Made by a program: the position numbers and the translations under genes. The notes beneath the pieces were generated by a model. It was given only the letters and a program-made list of their open reading frames with translations. It did no database searches and was not told where the DNA came from. Shown here in pieces: positions 1-7,643 of a stretch of DNA of 42,121 bases (positions are counted from its first letter, which is position 1; every line of letters starts with the position of its first letter). The stretch comes from Chitinophaga pinensis (GTDB taxonomy: Bacteria > Bacteroidota > Bacteroidia > SXHM01). The stretch is from the NCBI GenBank assembly GCA_945870105.1, contig CAMBRL010000015.1:1-42121 (forward strand). The letters are read 5' to 3'.

Positions 1-1
1 A

Positions 2-643
2 AGTCAGTCAGGATATACGGATACTGTTTTTTCGTTTGATTCTGAAAAATATGTTAGCGATGGAATTGCCGGTAAATACGATGATGAAAACTCTAAAAAT
101 CTTATGTCTGTTGAGGTTGCTCCTGCTTCAAAGAGTAAAGCTGCAGATAAAAAAGCGCAGAAAGAAGCTGAGAAAAAAACAAGAGAGGAATCAGTTTCAA
201 GAACCGCTTCGGTTCAGGAAGCACCTGCTGTTGCATATGATGAACTGAAAGTAGCTGAAGAAAAAGCCGAAGTAGATCAGGCAAGAAAGAATATTGAACA
301 AGAGGCACAACAGCAAAACGTAGACACTAAAGTTTATGCTTTTGCGGATGAAATGCCTCAGTATCCGGGAGGCAATGAGGCATTGAAAAAGCACATCAGA
401 GATAATGTTAATTATCCGCAGCCGGCAAAAGAACAGGCCGTTTCAGGAACCGTTTACATCAGCTATGTAGTAAGCGAAGCCGGTAAAGTAACTAAGGTAA
501 AGGTGTGGAAGAGTGTAAGTAAAGATTTAGACAACGAGGCGGTGCGTGTTGTTTCTTCACTCAAAGATTTTGCGCCCGGCAAACAGGATGGTAAGCAGGT
601 TGCTGTGCAGATGACTATTCCTGTAAAATTCAGTTTGGAGTAA
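2..643 (+). CDS. TonB C-terminal domain protein (5' end outside window)
   Basis: The reading frame is open from base 2 and ends at TAA 641-643, so the N-terminus lies outside the window. The last ~90 residues form a TonB C-terminal domain: a YPGG motif, then SGTVYISYVVSEAGKVTKV and the closing VQMTIPVKF strand. This domain normally contacts the TonB box of outer-membrane receptors and passes on proton-motive-force energy from ExbB/ExbD. Before it is a charged, Ala/Lys/Glu-rich stretch (roughly the first 110 visible residues), consistent with a periplasm-spanning linker. The membrane anchor is not visible. In Bacteroidota, TonB_C domains also occur on M56-peptidase and anti-sigma-like proteins, so the missing part could change the full name. 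The stop directly abuts the stop of the convergent response regulator. A TonB-dependent receptor lies 0.9 kb downstream. Confidence 0.85.
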   Translation, partial: SQSGYTDTVFSFDSEKYVSDGIAGKYDDENSKNLMSVEVAPASKSKAADKKAQKEAEKKTREESVSRTASVQEAPAVAYDELKVAEEKAEVDQARKNIEQEAQQQNVDTKVYAFADEMPQYPGGNEALKKHIRDNVNYPQPAKEQAVSGTVYISYVVSEAGKVTKVKVWKSVSKDLDNEAVRVVSSLKDFAPGKQDGKQVAVQMTIPVKFSLE

Positions 644-1333
644 CTACCCCATGAATTTATATCCTACACCTTTAATTGTCTGGATATATTCATCACCTAA
701 TTTTTCACGCAGTTTGCGGATGTGCACGTCAATGGTGCGGTTGCCCACTACAATCTCATGCCCCCAGATATCACCCAGAATATTTTCGCGTGTGAAAACA
801 TTTCCGGGTTTTGACATGAGCAGATTCAATAACTGAAATTCTTTGCGCGGAAGATTTAATTCTTCTCCTTTTCTTGTAACAATAAAACGCTCAGGGTCAA
901 TTGTTATATCAGCTGTATTTTGCAACGGCTGACCGTTTTGAGTATTTTTTCTTCGTAATAAAGCTTTGATTCTGCTGACCAGAACTTTTGGTTTTATCGG
1001 CTTGCTGATGTAATCATCAGCTCCCGCATCAAAGCCTGCAATCTGCGAGTAGTCTTCACTTCTTGCAGTAAGGAATGCAATTACTGTGTCTTTTAATTTT
1101 TCAGAGTCGCGCAGAGCCTGGCATGTTTCAATGCCATCCATTCCGGGCATCATTACGTCTAATAAAATCAAATTGGGAAGGTGCTTTAATGCTTGTGCAA
1201 CTCCTTCTTTTCCGTTAGTGGCTGTGTAGGCAATAAATCCTTCCTTTTCTAAATTGTATTTGAGAAACTCAAGAATATCCGGTTCATCATCAACAAGCAA
1301 TATTTTAGGAAGATTGGTGTTTTTCGCGTTCAT
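644..1333 (-). CDS. OmpR/PhoB-family response regulator
   Basis: This 229-residue two-component response regulator has a receiver domain at about residues 9-125 with the acidic pair D15/D16, phospho-acceptor D59 (LLLDVMMPGMDG), conserved T89 and K111 (SKP). A C-terminal OmpR-type winged helix at about 135-228 includes FTRENILGDIWG and the recognition-helix region VGNRTIDVHIRKLREKLG. All canonical phosphorylation residues are present, so it should be functional. Length is typical. No histidine kinase gene is adjacent in this window, so its partner must be elsewhere or just outside. It is transcribed toward the TonB gene, and the two stop codons are back to back with no gap and no obvious terminator between them. 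Its targets cannot be read from the sequence. Confidence 0.93.
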   Translation of the reverse strand: MNAKNTNLPKILLVDDEPDILEFLKYNLEKEGFIAYTATNGKEGVAQALKHLPNLILLDVMMPGMDGIETCQALRDSEKLKDTVIAFLTARSEDYSQIAGFDAGADDYISKPIKPKVLVSRIKALLRRKNTQNGQPLQNTADITIDPERFIVTRKGEELNLPRKEFQLLNLLMSKPGNVFTRENILGDIWGHEIVVGNRTIDVHIRKLREKLGDEYIQTIKGVGYKFMG

Positions 1334-1558
1334 GAAGCCAGATTAGAAAAGTATGGGTGCAAAACTATCTTCACTAAGAGACTAAAGTATTACGTAATTG
1401 TTAATTCTGCTTTAAATCAGGTTGTGGTTTATGTGGCTGATTTTAAGAGAGTTTTATAAAGCGCAGTATCTAACACTTAACATTTACTTAACATAGGCTT
1501 CATCATACAATTACACAATTCGATTTGCTTTGCGCACCTAAAACCAAACCAACATTTA

Positions 1559-4381
1559 ATGAAAAATATACTAATACTTTTTGCTGCTGTTCTTCTTGCC
1601 GTTCCGGCATTTTCCAACAACGAAAAGCCCGGTTTCATTATCGGAAAGGTGACAGAAGTAGTGGATGGTAAAGCTGTGCCTGTTCCTTTTGCAAACGTTA
1701 GTATTAAAGGAACTGCTAACGGTTCAACCACCGATTTTGACGGAAATTATAAAATCACAGTTAGCGAAGGCGTTTATGAAATTGTGGCAAGTTTTGTGGG
1801 TTATGAGCCTGTTTCAAAAGCAAATATAACAGTGACAGCGGGAGAAGCCACCACGCTTGATTTTACTCTTCAGTCATCGGTTCAGCAGTTGAAAGAGTCA
1901 AAAGTATCAGCACAAAAAGTAACGCATACCGAGAATGCTGTTCTTACTGAAATGAAACGCAGCACTGCTGTTGTAAGCGGAATTTCTTCGCAGCAGATTG
2001 CAAAATCGCAGGACAGAGATGCTTCTGAAGTTATTAAGCGTGTGCCGGGTGTTACTATCATGAACGACCGTTTTGTAATGGTGCGCGGTTTGAGCGAACG
2101 TTACAATTCTGTTTACCTTAATAATGTAACAACACCCAGCACCGAATCGGATGTAAAGGCCTTTTCGTTTGACATGATACCAAGTGCCATGATCGACAGG
2201 ATTTTGATTTACAAAAGTCCTGCACCGGAAATCTCCGGTGAGTTTGCAGGTGGTGTTATTAAAGTATTTACAAAAAACACTCCTGACGAGAATATGGTTT
2301 CGGCAGGTTACTCGGCTTCTTTCAGACAAGGCACAACGTTCAATGATTTTTACATGAATCCGGGCAGCAAAACAGACTGGATGGGTTTTGATGACGGAAG
2401 TCGCTCGTTGCCTGATGGTTTTCCTGCAAACGTGCGTGATGTTTCCAACACTAATGATATGGAGCAACTGACCTCATTGGGGCGTTCACTGAGCAATAAC
2501 TGGGGAACTGTTAATTCAAAGGCTGCACCCGACCAACGTTTCAATTTTACGTTTGCACGCAAGTTTGATATTAAGAAAGTTCACATAGGACACATCACTG
2601 CCTTGAACTACAGTAACACCAATCAGTATTTTGTTTCGCGCAGAACGGATTACAATACTTTTAATCCTGTAACACAATACAGCGATACCATTTTTGATTA
2701 CAACGATAGTCGTTACTCCAATAATGTGCGTGTTGGACTGTTGCACAACTGGTCATTTAACTTTTTGAATCATAAAATTGAATTCAAAAATATTTTCAAT
2801 CAGGCGGGTATGAACCAAAGCACCTTGCGTGACGGTATAAACTTTGAAGAAGGAGAGCTGCGCAAAGAGTATTCTTATTATTACATGAACCGCAGTATTT
2901 ACACCGGTCAGCTAAGCGGTGAGCACAAACTGTTTGAAGACAAAACAAAAATTGACTGGACACTTGCATATTCAAAGGCTAAGAAAGAAGAGCCGGACTG
3001 GAGACGTGTAAGAACTGCAAAAGATATTAATGCAGCACCTGAAGATCCTTATGAAACCTACGTTCCTTTTGGTGCAACTCCTTTCTTTCTGGGAAGGTTG
3101 TACTTTGATCTTTACGAAGAGTTGATGACCGGAACAGCCAACATTGAACAGAAACTGCACATCGGGAAGTTTGAGCCCAAAGTTACTGCAGGGCTTTACC
3201 TCGAGCGCAAGTGGAGACAGTTCAGCGCACGTAACCTGGGTTATGCATCTGCTAATGTTTTTCAGTTTGATAATTCGCTGCGCGCGGTGTCTCTTGATGA
3301 GCTTTTCAATGACACCAACATTAACTCAACCACAGGTATAAAAATTGACGAAGACACCCGCAAAAGCGATACGTACACCGCGCAAAATGATTTGATTGCT
3401 TATTACCTTGCGTTGGATATTCCGTTTGCAAAATGGCTGAACCTGCACACAGGGGCACGTGTTGAGAACAATCGTCAGCGTTTGGAGAGCCACACGGTTA
3501 CAGGTAATCCTGTGAATGTGGATAACCACATTATCCGTTTGTTGCCTTCGGCAAATCTTACTGCCAACATCAGCGAGAAGATGCTGATACGCGGTGGTTT
3601 TGGTATCACGCTTAACAGACCTGAGTTTCGTGAGTTGGCGCCTTATGCGTTTTATGATTTCAACTTCAACAGCGTGAACTACGGAAATGATTCGTTGCAG
3701 ACACCAAGCATCTATAACTACGATGCACGTTGGGAATATTATCCGGGACTTGGTGAGGTAATCAGCGTGGGTGCGTTTTACAAGAATTTTATTAATCCTA
3801 TTGAAACGTATTTTGTTCCGGGCACAGGTTCGGGAGGAACACGTAACTATACTTACCGCAATGCGGAATCAGCAACAAGCACCGGTATAGAACTGGAAGT
3901 GCGTAAAACATTCAACACCTTAAAAACTCCTTTTGTAAGAAACTTAGGAGTGGTATTGAACGCAAGTTATATCTGGAGCAAAATAAATCTGGGAGACAAA
4001 GCGCAGGGCCAAAGCGAAAACCGCCCGATGATGGGACAATCGCCTTACATCATTAACAGCGGAATTTATTATCAGAACGACAGCATAGGCTTGCAGGTGA
4101 ATTTGCTTTACAATGTAATAGGGGAGCGTATTGTGATTGTTGGTTCGTACGGTACGCCTGATGTGTATGAGATGCCGCGCAACACGCTTGACCTTACCAT
4201 TACCAAACGTTTGTGGAAACGCTTAGATGTGAAATTCGGGATACAGGATATTCTTAATCAGCCTTATCTGCTGGTGCAGGATGCTAACGAAGACGGGAAA
4301 ATTACCAGTAACAACGATCAGCAAATGCAATCGTACAGAAGAGGTAGTTATTATACGCTGGGGTTGAATTACAGATTTTAA
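1559..4381 (+). CDS. TonB-dependent outer-membrane receptor with carboxypeptidase-like N-terminal domain
   Basis: A 940-residue outer-membrane receptor. Residues 1-19 are a signal peptide (hydrophobic ILILFAAVLLAVPAFS). Residues ~25-110 match the carboxypeptidase-regulatory-like beta-sandwich (GKVTEV...DFDGNYKI...SFVGYEP) common at the N-terminus of Bacteroidota receptors. A plug domain follows at ~130-235 (ASEVIKRVPGVTI, VRGLSERYNSVYLNN), then a beta-barrel to a C-terminal aromatic residue (YTLGLNYRF), the usual barrel-assembly signal. The ligand cannot be inferred: there is no SusD partner beside it, which argues against a polysaccharide-utilisation locus. The ATG at 1559 gives a complete signal peptide. 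A degenerate TAnnTTTG-like box (TTGCTTTG, 1525-1532) lies 26 bases upstream. Repeat-rich DNA follows the stop rather than a clear terminator. Confidence 0.93.
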   Translation: MKNILILFAAVLLAVPAFSNNEKPGFIIGKVTEVVDGKAVPVPFANVSIKGTANGSTTDFDGNYKITVSEGVYEIVASFVGYEPVSKANITVTAGEATTLDFTLQSSVQQLKESKVSAQKVTHTENAVLTEMKRSTAVVSGISSQQIAKSQDRDASEVIKRVPGVTIMNDRFVMVRGLSERYNSVYLNNVTTPSTESDVKAFSFDMIPSAMIDRILIYKSPAPEISGEFAGGVIKVFTKNTPDENMVSAGYSASFRQGTTFNDFYMNPGSKTDWMGFDDGSRSLPDGFPANVRDVSNTNDMEQLTSLGRSLSNNWGTVNSKAAPDQRFNFTFARKFDIKKVHIGHITALNYSNTNQYFVSRRTDYNTFNPVTQYSDTIFDYNDSRYSNNVRVGLLHNWSFNFLNHKIEFKNIFNQAGMNQSTLRDGINFEEGELRKEYSYYYMNRSIYTGQLSGEHKLFEDKTKIDWTLAYSKAKKEEPDWRRVRTAKDINAAPEDPYETYVPFGATPFFLGRLYFDLYEELMTGTANIEQKLHIGKFEPKVTAGLYLERKWRQFSARNLGYASANVFQFDNSLRAVSLDELFNDTNINSTTGIKIDEDTRKSDTYTAQNDLIAYYLALDIPFAKWLNLHTGARVENNRQRLESHTVTGNPVNVDNHIIRLLPSANLTANISEKMLIRGGFGITLNRPEFRELAPYAFYDFNFNSVNYGNDSLQTPSIYNYDARWEYYPGLGEVISVGAFYKNFINPIETYFVPGTGSGGTRNYTYRNAESATSTGIELEVRKTFNTLKTPFVRNLGVVLNASYIWSKINLGDKAQGQSENRPMMGQSPYIINSGIYYQNDSIGLQVNLLYNVIGERIVIVGSYGTPDVYEMPRNTLDLTITKRLWKRLDVKFGIQDILNQPYLLVQDANEDGKITSNNDQQMQSYRRGSYYTLGLNYRF

Positions 4382-4399
4382 AACGTCATACTGGTTTTT

Positions 4400-4440
4400 G
4401 TCACCCTGAGCCTGTCGAAGGGTTATTTCAGCATCTCTCT
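4400..4440 (+). repeat. REP-like dispersed repeat
   Basis: It begins GTCACCCTGAGCCTGTCGAA and ends in TTTCAGCATCTCT. The first part belongs to the dispersed GTCACCC...GTCGAGGG type found again at 27472-27497. The second part (TTCAGCATCTCT) recurs at 25511-25522. From general knowledge, such elements are common between Bacteroidota genes. Confidence 0.6.
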
Positions 4441-4446
4441 TAAATC

Positions 4447-4498
4447 CCCGTTCAGCGTAGAGTCCCGCTACGCTACTATTAACAAGGCATCCTGCCTT
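4447..4498 (+). repeat. 52-bp hairpin repeat, copy 1
   Basis: It differs at three of 52 positions from the copy at 5338-5389. It contains an imperfect AGCGTAG/CTACGCT stem, the conserved spacer CTATTAAC (CTACTATTAAC here) and a small AAGGCA-TCC-TGCCTT hairpin. The two copies are direct repeats and bracket the PIN/antitoxin pair. Confidence 0.85.
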
Positions 4499-4665
4499 CT
4501 ATTGTCCCCTTAGTCAAAAACCCAGAAAACCCTGCCCTGCAGCAGCGAGCCTGTTTCGCTCGTTGCATTTAATCTTTGCAGTCTCGGCAACTATGATTTT
4601 CAATCCCTAAGTATGAAAATGAGCAACATATTAATAAACTGAAAAATAAATTATCCCTTTTTCCT

Positions 4666-4673
4666 TACCTTCG
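4666..4673 (+). promoter_or_regulatory. Candidate -7 box (TACCTTCG) for the PIN gene
   Basis: This matches the TAnnTTCG/TAnnTTTG form of the Bacteroidota -7 element. It ends 8 bases before the ATG at 4682, so a transcript from it would have almost no 5' leader. No convincing -33 TTG is seen at the expected distance. Confidence 0.35.
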
Positions 4674-4681
4674 CCTCACCT

Positions 4682-5134
4682 ATGCAACAACGATTTTATT
4701 TTGACACATCAGTTTTAAGTGGAGTTTTTGACACCGAGTTTGAAGAGCATTCTACCATTTTAATGGAGAGAGTTAAACTTGGGCAAATCAAAGCTGTTAT
4801 TTCCGAAGTAGCTGAAGAAGAAATCATGAAAGCCCGTAAAGAAATTCGGGACTTTTATAAATCGTTGCCTAAGAACAGCATTGAGTTTGTTGAAATCACG
4901 AAGGATGCAGTTTTGCTTGCCGACACTTACATCAAAGAAAAAGTAGTTGGTAAGACTAGCCGAAACGATTGTTTGCATATCGCAATTGCAACCGTCAGCA
5001 AAGTTGATATTCTTGTAAGTTGGAATTTCAAACACATCGTAAATATTTATCGTATCAGAGGATACAATTCAGTTAATATCAAACTTGGTTTTCCGCCATT
5101 AGAAATCCGTTCACCCAAAGACATAGTAGAATAA
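4682..5134 (+). CDS. PIN-domain ribonuclease (probable VapC-like toxin)
   Basis: A 150-residue protein filling one PIN domain. Acidic residues expected in the metal site are visible: D8 in FYFDTSVLSG, E46-E48 in the SEVAEEEI segment, D96 in SRNDCLHIAIA and D109 in VDILVSWNFKHIVN. PIN toxins of type II modules cleave RNA and are neutralised by a small partner protein. The next gene, 14 bases downstream, encodes a 52-residue charged protein that fits the partner role, although in classical vapBC the antitoxin comes first. The pair sits between two 52-bp direct repeats, which suggests a movable or hitch-hiking unit. Family assignment is firm; toxicity is inferred. Confidence 0.88.
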   Translation: MQQRFYFDTSVLSGVFDTEFEEHSTILMERVKLGQIKAVISEVAEEEIMKARKEIRDFYKSLPKNSIEFVEITKDAVLLADTYIKEKVVGKTSRNDCLHIAIATVSKVDILVSWNFKHIVNIYRIRGYNSVNIKLGFPPLEIRSPKDIVE

Positions 5135-5148
5135 AAAACAATATAGTC

Positions 5149-5307
5149 ATGAGTAAAACAAAAATTAAAAAAACAGTAAAGACATTTGACGCAGTAAAAA
5201 GTATGCGTGAAATCAAAGACAAAATTTCATTGGAAATTGCCGACATGAACTTTGAGCAATTGAAAGCATATTTCAAACAAAATCGACTGAAAAGAGCAAA
5301 AGGGTAA
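5149..5307 (+). CDS. Small putative antitoxin of the PIN protein
   Basis: A 52-residue ORF (ATG 5149, TAA 5305-5307). It starts with a Lys/Thr-rich segment, then KTFDAVKSMREIKDKISLEI and a helix containing MNFEQLKAYFK. As far as I recall, this layout (FDxVxxMRE...I.DM..E..YF) is typical of short proteins encoded directly after PIN-domain toxins in Bacteroidota and cyanobacteria, and probably wraps the toxin. The spacing of 14 bases from the PIN stop suggests one transcript. No DNA-binding motif is evident, so autoregulation cannot be claimed. The antitoxin role is inferred from context and motif. Confidence 0.7.
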   Translation: MSKTKIKKTVKTFDAVKSMREIKDKISLEIADMNFEQLKAYFKQNRLKRAKG

Positions 5308-5315
5308 CCCCCGCT

Positions 5316-5338
5316 GAGCGGCATTTGCAATGCCGCTC
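5316..5338. repeat. GC-rich palindrome
   Basis: Arms GAGCGGCA and TGCCGCTC are separated by TTTGCAA. It starts nine bases after the antitoxin stop and could act as a weak transcription end, but lacks a T-tract. A related, interrupted copy lies at 5614-5690. Confidence 0.75.
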
Positions 5339-5389
5339 CCGTTCAGCGTAGCGACCCGCTACGCTGCTATTAACAAGGCATCCTGCCTT
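5338..5389 (+). repeat. 52-bp hairpin repeat, copy 2
   Basis: In this copy the stem AGCGTAGCG-AC-CCGCTACGCT pairs fully over nine bases, followed by CTGCTATTAAC and the AAGGCA-TCC-TGCCTT hairpin. Three mismatches to copy 1 at 4447-4498, same orientation. Confidence 0.85.
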
Positions 5390-5567
5390 TAATCATTTTT
5401 TAGCCACCAACCCGTTCTCTCGTCCATCGCCTGTGGGCAGCTGAGTACGTGCACATTTCCCCATCCTTATTTCAAGGTGGTCGATGTCCTGTGGACATCG
5501 AGCCAGCCTGTGCTGATGTGTCCGAAGGACTGGGTCAGGGGGTGGTCAGCGTGGTGCCTTTTTTGTT

Positions 5568-5593
5568 TTACTTTTTGGGCAAGCAAAAAGTAA
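5568..5593. repeat. AT-rich hairpin
   Basis: TTACTTTTTG and CAAAAAGTAA form a perfect 10-bp stem with a six-base loop (GGCAAG). It could act as a terminator in either direction, but no gene ends just upstream. Confidence 0.5.
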
Positions 5594-5613
5594 TAAAAGA
5601 AAACTCCCCCGAT

Positions 5614-5690
5614 GAGCCGCATTTGCAACTAAGCGTAGCGTTCTCATGGATACCATTTAAAAACAAATTACTACATCCATAATGCCGCTC
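5614..5690. repeat. Palindrome copy interrupted by 54 bp
   Basis: The left half GAGCCGCATTTGCAA (5614-5628) and right half TGCCGCTC (5683-5690) match the palindrome at 5316-5338 with one mismatch. In between is a 54-bp stretch that starts with CTAAGCGTAGCG and ends CCATAA. It looks like an insertion into, or recombination within, the palindrome. Confidence 0.45.
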
Positions 5691-5781
5691 CCAACATCAG
5701 CCAATTTGCAATTAGCCTTTCCGTCCTAAATTTCCCTTTACTCCCTCAGTGTAATTAAATTACTGTGATTGAAAAATCATT

Positions 5782-6177
5782 ATGCTTCCATTTGCCACTC
5801 CAATGGCAAAGGAGTTTAATTACAAATCACTTTACAGTATTATTCATGAAGATTTTCTTAAAGCACTTAAGAAACACAAAATCACACGGGAAGAATTTCT
5901 TAAAAGAACCGGCTTTTGTTCTACCAATGGTTCATGCTATTATAAAGGAACAAAAATCCTCACCCCTCAAACAATTTCAGACATCTGCATTTTGTTTGAA
6001 ATACCCTTTTCCGAAGTCTCACCCCATTACGCCAGTCGCTTTTTAAAAATTCATAAGTCCTTGAAATCAAAAGAAATAACAGATTTTCCTTCAAGCAAAC
6101 CCCGGTCACAGTCAAACAATTCGCGCTCATCATCAAACAATTCGCGCTCACTGCCAAACAAATCCAACTCATTGTAA
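5782..6177 (+). CDS. XRE-like helix-turn-helix protein with Ser/Asn heptad tail
   Basis: A 131-residue ORF. Residues ~24-80 resemble a Cro/CI-type helix-turn-helix: ITREEFLKRTGFC, then TISDICILFEIPFSEV, matching the usual 'sQeelAkrlgvs ... tllkIakaLgvsldEl' pattern. The equivalent of the second helix is unusual (STNGSCYYKGTK), so DNA binding is uncertain. From residue 102 the sequence is the heptad repeat SSSNNSR encoded by the 21-bp array. TAA at 6175-6177 stops translation inside repeat unit 5, although the same frame continues through the array to a stop at 6361-6363. The present stop may therefore truncate a longer repeat protein, or the array may be non-coding. ATG 5806 is an alternative start. 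There is no close neighbour on the same transcript other than the 404-residue gene downstream. Confidence 0.5.
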   Translation: MLPFATPMAKEFNYKSLYSIIHEDFLKALKKHKITREEFLKRTGFCSTNGSCYYKGTKILTPQTISDICILFEIPFSEVSPHYASRFLKIHKSLKSKEITDFPSSKPRSQSNNSRSSSNNSRSLPNKSNSL

Positions 6178-6336
6178 ATCATGTCAGGCTCATCATCAAA
6201 CAGGTCAGGCTCATCACAAAACATACGGCACTCATCATCAAACAAACCCCGCTTGCGGTCAAACAATTCGTTCTCGCAGTCAAACAATTCGCGCTACCAG
6301 TCAAACAAACCCAACTCATCATCAAACAAATCGCAC
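6085..6336 (+). repeat. Tandem array of twelve 21-bp degenerate repeats (array A)
   Basis: Twelve consecutive units of exactly 21 bases. The consensus codes, in the frame of the upstream ORF, for SSSNNSR (TCA TCA TCA AAC AAT TCG CGC). Units differ at several positions but keep the 21-base register without indels. One unit (6169-6189) carries the in-frame TAA. On the other strand the array reads as an acidic heptad containing LFDDERE, so coding strand is not certain. The array ends 78 bases before the ATG of the 404-residue gene. Array B at 30883-31155 has the same period and a related heptad. Confidence 0.9.
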
Positions 6337-6414
6337 CAATTCTATAAATCACTAATTCACTAAATCACCAATTCCCCAAATCACTAAATCAATAAATCCC
6401 TAAAAACAAAAACT

Positions 6415-7629
6415 ATGGAAACAGCAGTCTCAAACCGTGTAAACATGATTCGTGCAACGCTTGTATGGTGCACAAACAACCCCACACCAACAATGGGTAT
6501 CCCTGCCTTTGCTACAACAAAAACAAGTGCCGATACCAAACTTGTCCTTATTGACAACCTAACCGCTCTTGCCGACTCAAACACTACAGGTGTTACCCTC
6601 GACACCAATCAGCTACGCACCACCATGACACTCTTAGCCCTGAAATGCGGAAACGCGGTAAGTGCTTATGCCGCTTCTATTAATGATAACACCCTGCGTG
6701 TTGCCGTTACTTACACCGAAACACAAATGGCAAGATTTAAAAAAGAAGAAATAGACGACATCTGCGAACAAATCCACAACCTTGCAAACACTCACGCTGC
6801 CCTTGCGGGAATGTTCGGTTATACACCCATTGATGTTACCGACTTATTCACCGCAATCGGACTTTACCGCACCTCCATTCAAAATCCGCGTCAGGCAATT
6901 ATCACACGCTCCACCGCAATTGAAAACATCAAAGCACTTGTCCGCGACATCAGCGACAATCTTTTCAAAAAGCAAATGGACAAAATGGTAAATACTTTGA
7001 AGGCTTCACAACCCAACTTCGTTACCAACTATTTTAAAGCACGCATAATTCTCGACCTTGGCTCTACTACTGCTAAAGTTCGCGGAAACATCAAAAACGA
7101 AGAAGAAATTCCGCTGCCGGGTGCTAAGTTCTACATCACACTCACAGGTATTAATGAAAAAATTGCTGAAACCATTGCCGAAATCGGTGGCAAATATTCA
7201 CTTGCCAACATCCTTCCAAACGACTATGACTTGTATTGGGAACATCCTTTCTATCAAACCAACCTCGAATCAAATGTTCACATTTCCGCTGGTGAAGAAC
7301 TAACACGCAACATCGAACTGTTGCACCTTGCCCCAATTACAGGCACTATCAACTCAGCACAAATCATCAACATCTTCAATCCTTCATCCACCCCTTGGAT
7401 GATTGGTATTACAGTAAAAATTAAAAACACAACAACAACGCCCATGATTGGCGGCATCAATTTTTATCTTGCCAATGCCCCCGATGAAGCCTTCAGCGGT
7501 TCAAACGGCTCAACACTTTTACCCGGACAAGAAGAAACCCACACCGTTAATTTCTCCGACTTCAAACCATACTTCAACATTTCTTACACAGGTCCAAACA
7601 CAGGAACATACGAGATAACCATATTATAG
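6415..7629 (+). CDS. Unknown 404-residue protein with helical N-terminus and beta-sandwich domains
   Basis: I do not recognise a named family. Residues ~1-200 look mostly alpha-helical (for example VDLFTAIGLYRTSIQNPRQA, IENIKALVRDISDNLFKKQM). Residues ~215-305 look like a carboxypeptidase-regulatory/CNA-B-like sandwich (KVRGNI...LPGAKFYITLTG...GGKYSLANILPNDYDLYWEH), and the last ~90 residues are beta-rich (GGINFYLANAPDE, LPGQEETHTVNFSDF). There is no signal peptide, membrane segment or T9SS tail, so it is either cytoplasmic or exported by an unknown route. It follows repeat array A and is closed by REP-like and terminator hairpins. Its placement mirrors the 252-residue gene after array B. The codons look ordinary and the ORF is long, so a real gene is very likely; function unknown. 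Confidence 0.75.
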   Translation: METAVSNRVNMIRATLVWCTNNPTPTMGIPAFATTKTSADTKLVLIDNLTALADSNTTGVTLDTNQLRTTMTLLALKCGNAVSAYAASINDNTLRVAVTYTETQMARFKKEEIDDICEQIHNLANTHAALAGMFGYTPIDVTDLFTAIGLYRTSIQNPRQAIITRSTAIENIKALVRDISDNLFKKQMDKMVNTLKASQPNFVTNYFKARIILDLGSTTAKVRGNIKNEEEIPLPGAKFYITLTGINEKIAETIAEIGGKYSLANILPNDYDLYWEHPFYQTNLESNVHISAGEELTRNIELLHLAPITGTINSAQIINIFNPSSTPWMIGITVKIKNTTTTPMIGGINFYLANAPDEAFSGSNGSTLLPGQEETHTVNFSDFKPYFNISYTGPNTGTYEITIL

Positions 7630-7643
7630 AAACGTACACTGCC

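Larger units (their letters stand above)
4382..4681. other. 300-bp non-coding region with repeat elements
   Basis: I see no gene here. The stretch holds a REP-like element (4400-4440), the first copy of a 52-bp hairpin repeat (4447-4498), about 165 bases with no recognised feature, and a promoter-like box just before the PIN-domain gene. No tRNA-like cloverleaf was recognised. Confidence 0.6.
5308..5781. other. 474-bp repeat-rich non-coding region
   Basis: No credible gene. It contains a GC-rich palindrome (5316-5338), the second 52-bp repeat (5338-5389), a small CGATGTCC-TGT-GGACATCG hairpin (5482-5500), an AT-rich hairpin (5568-5593) and a split copy of the first palindrome (5614-5690). 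The open frame at 5449-5682 has no recognisable protein and overlaps these hairpins. The region looks like a sink for small repeats, or a decayed element. Confidence 0.55.

Noticed and set aside
1907-2467. A 186-codon minus-strand frame opposite the TonB-dependent receptor
   Set aside because: It lies fully inside a well-supported receptor gene and has no recognisable domain.
5449-5682. A 77-codon open frame in the repeat region
   Set aside because: It covers hairpins and repeat fragments, has no recognisable protein pattern and no promoter-like box.
6051-6287. Minus-strand acidic heptad ORF (LFDDERE type) opposite array A
   Set aside because: A 21-base period produces open frames on both strands automatically; the plus strand matches the heptad of array B. 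Kept only as an alternative in the array entry.
6085-6336. The 21-bp array as a CRISPR array (also 30883-31155)
   Set aside because: Units are directly adjacent and all degenerate, without constant repeats separated by unique spacers, and no cas genes are present.
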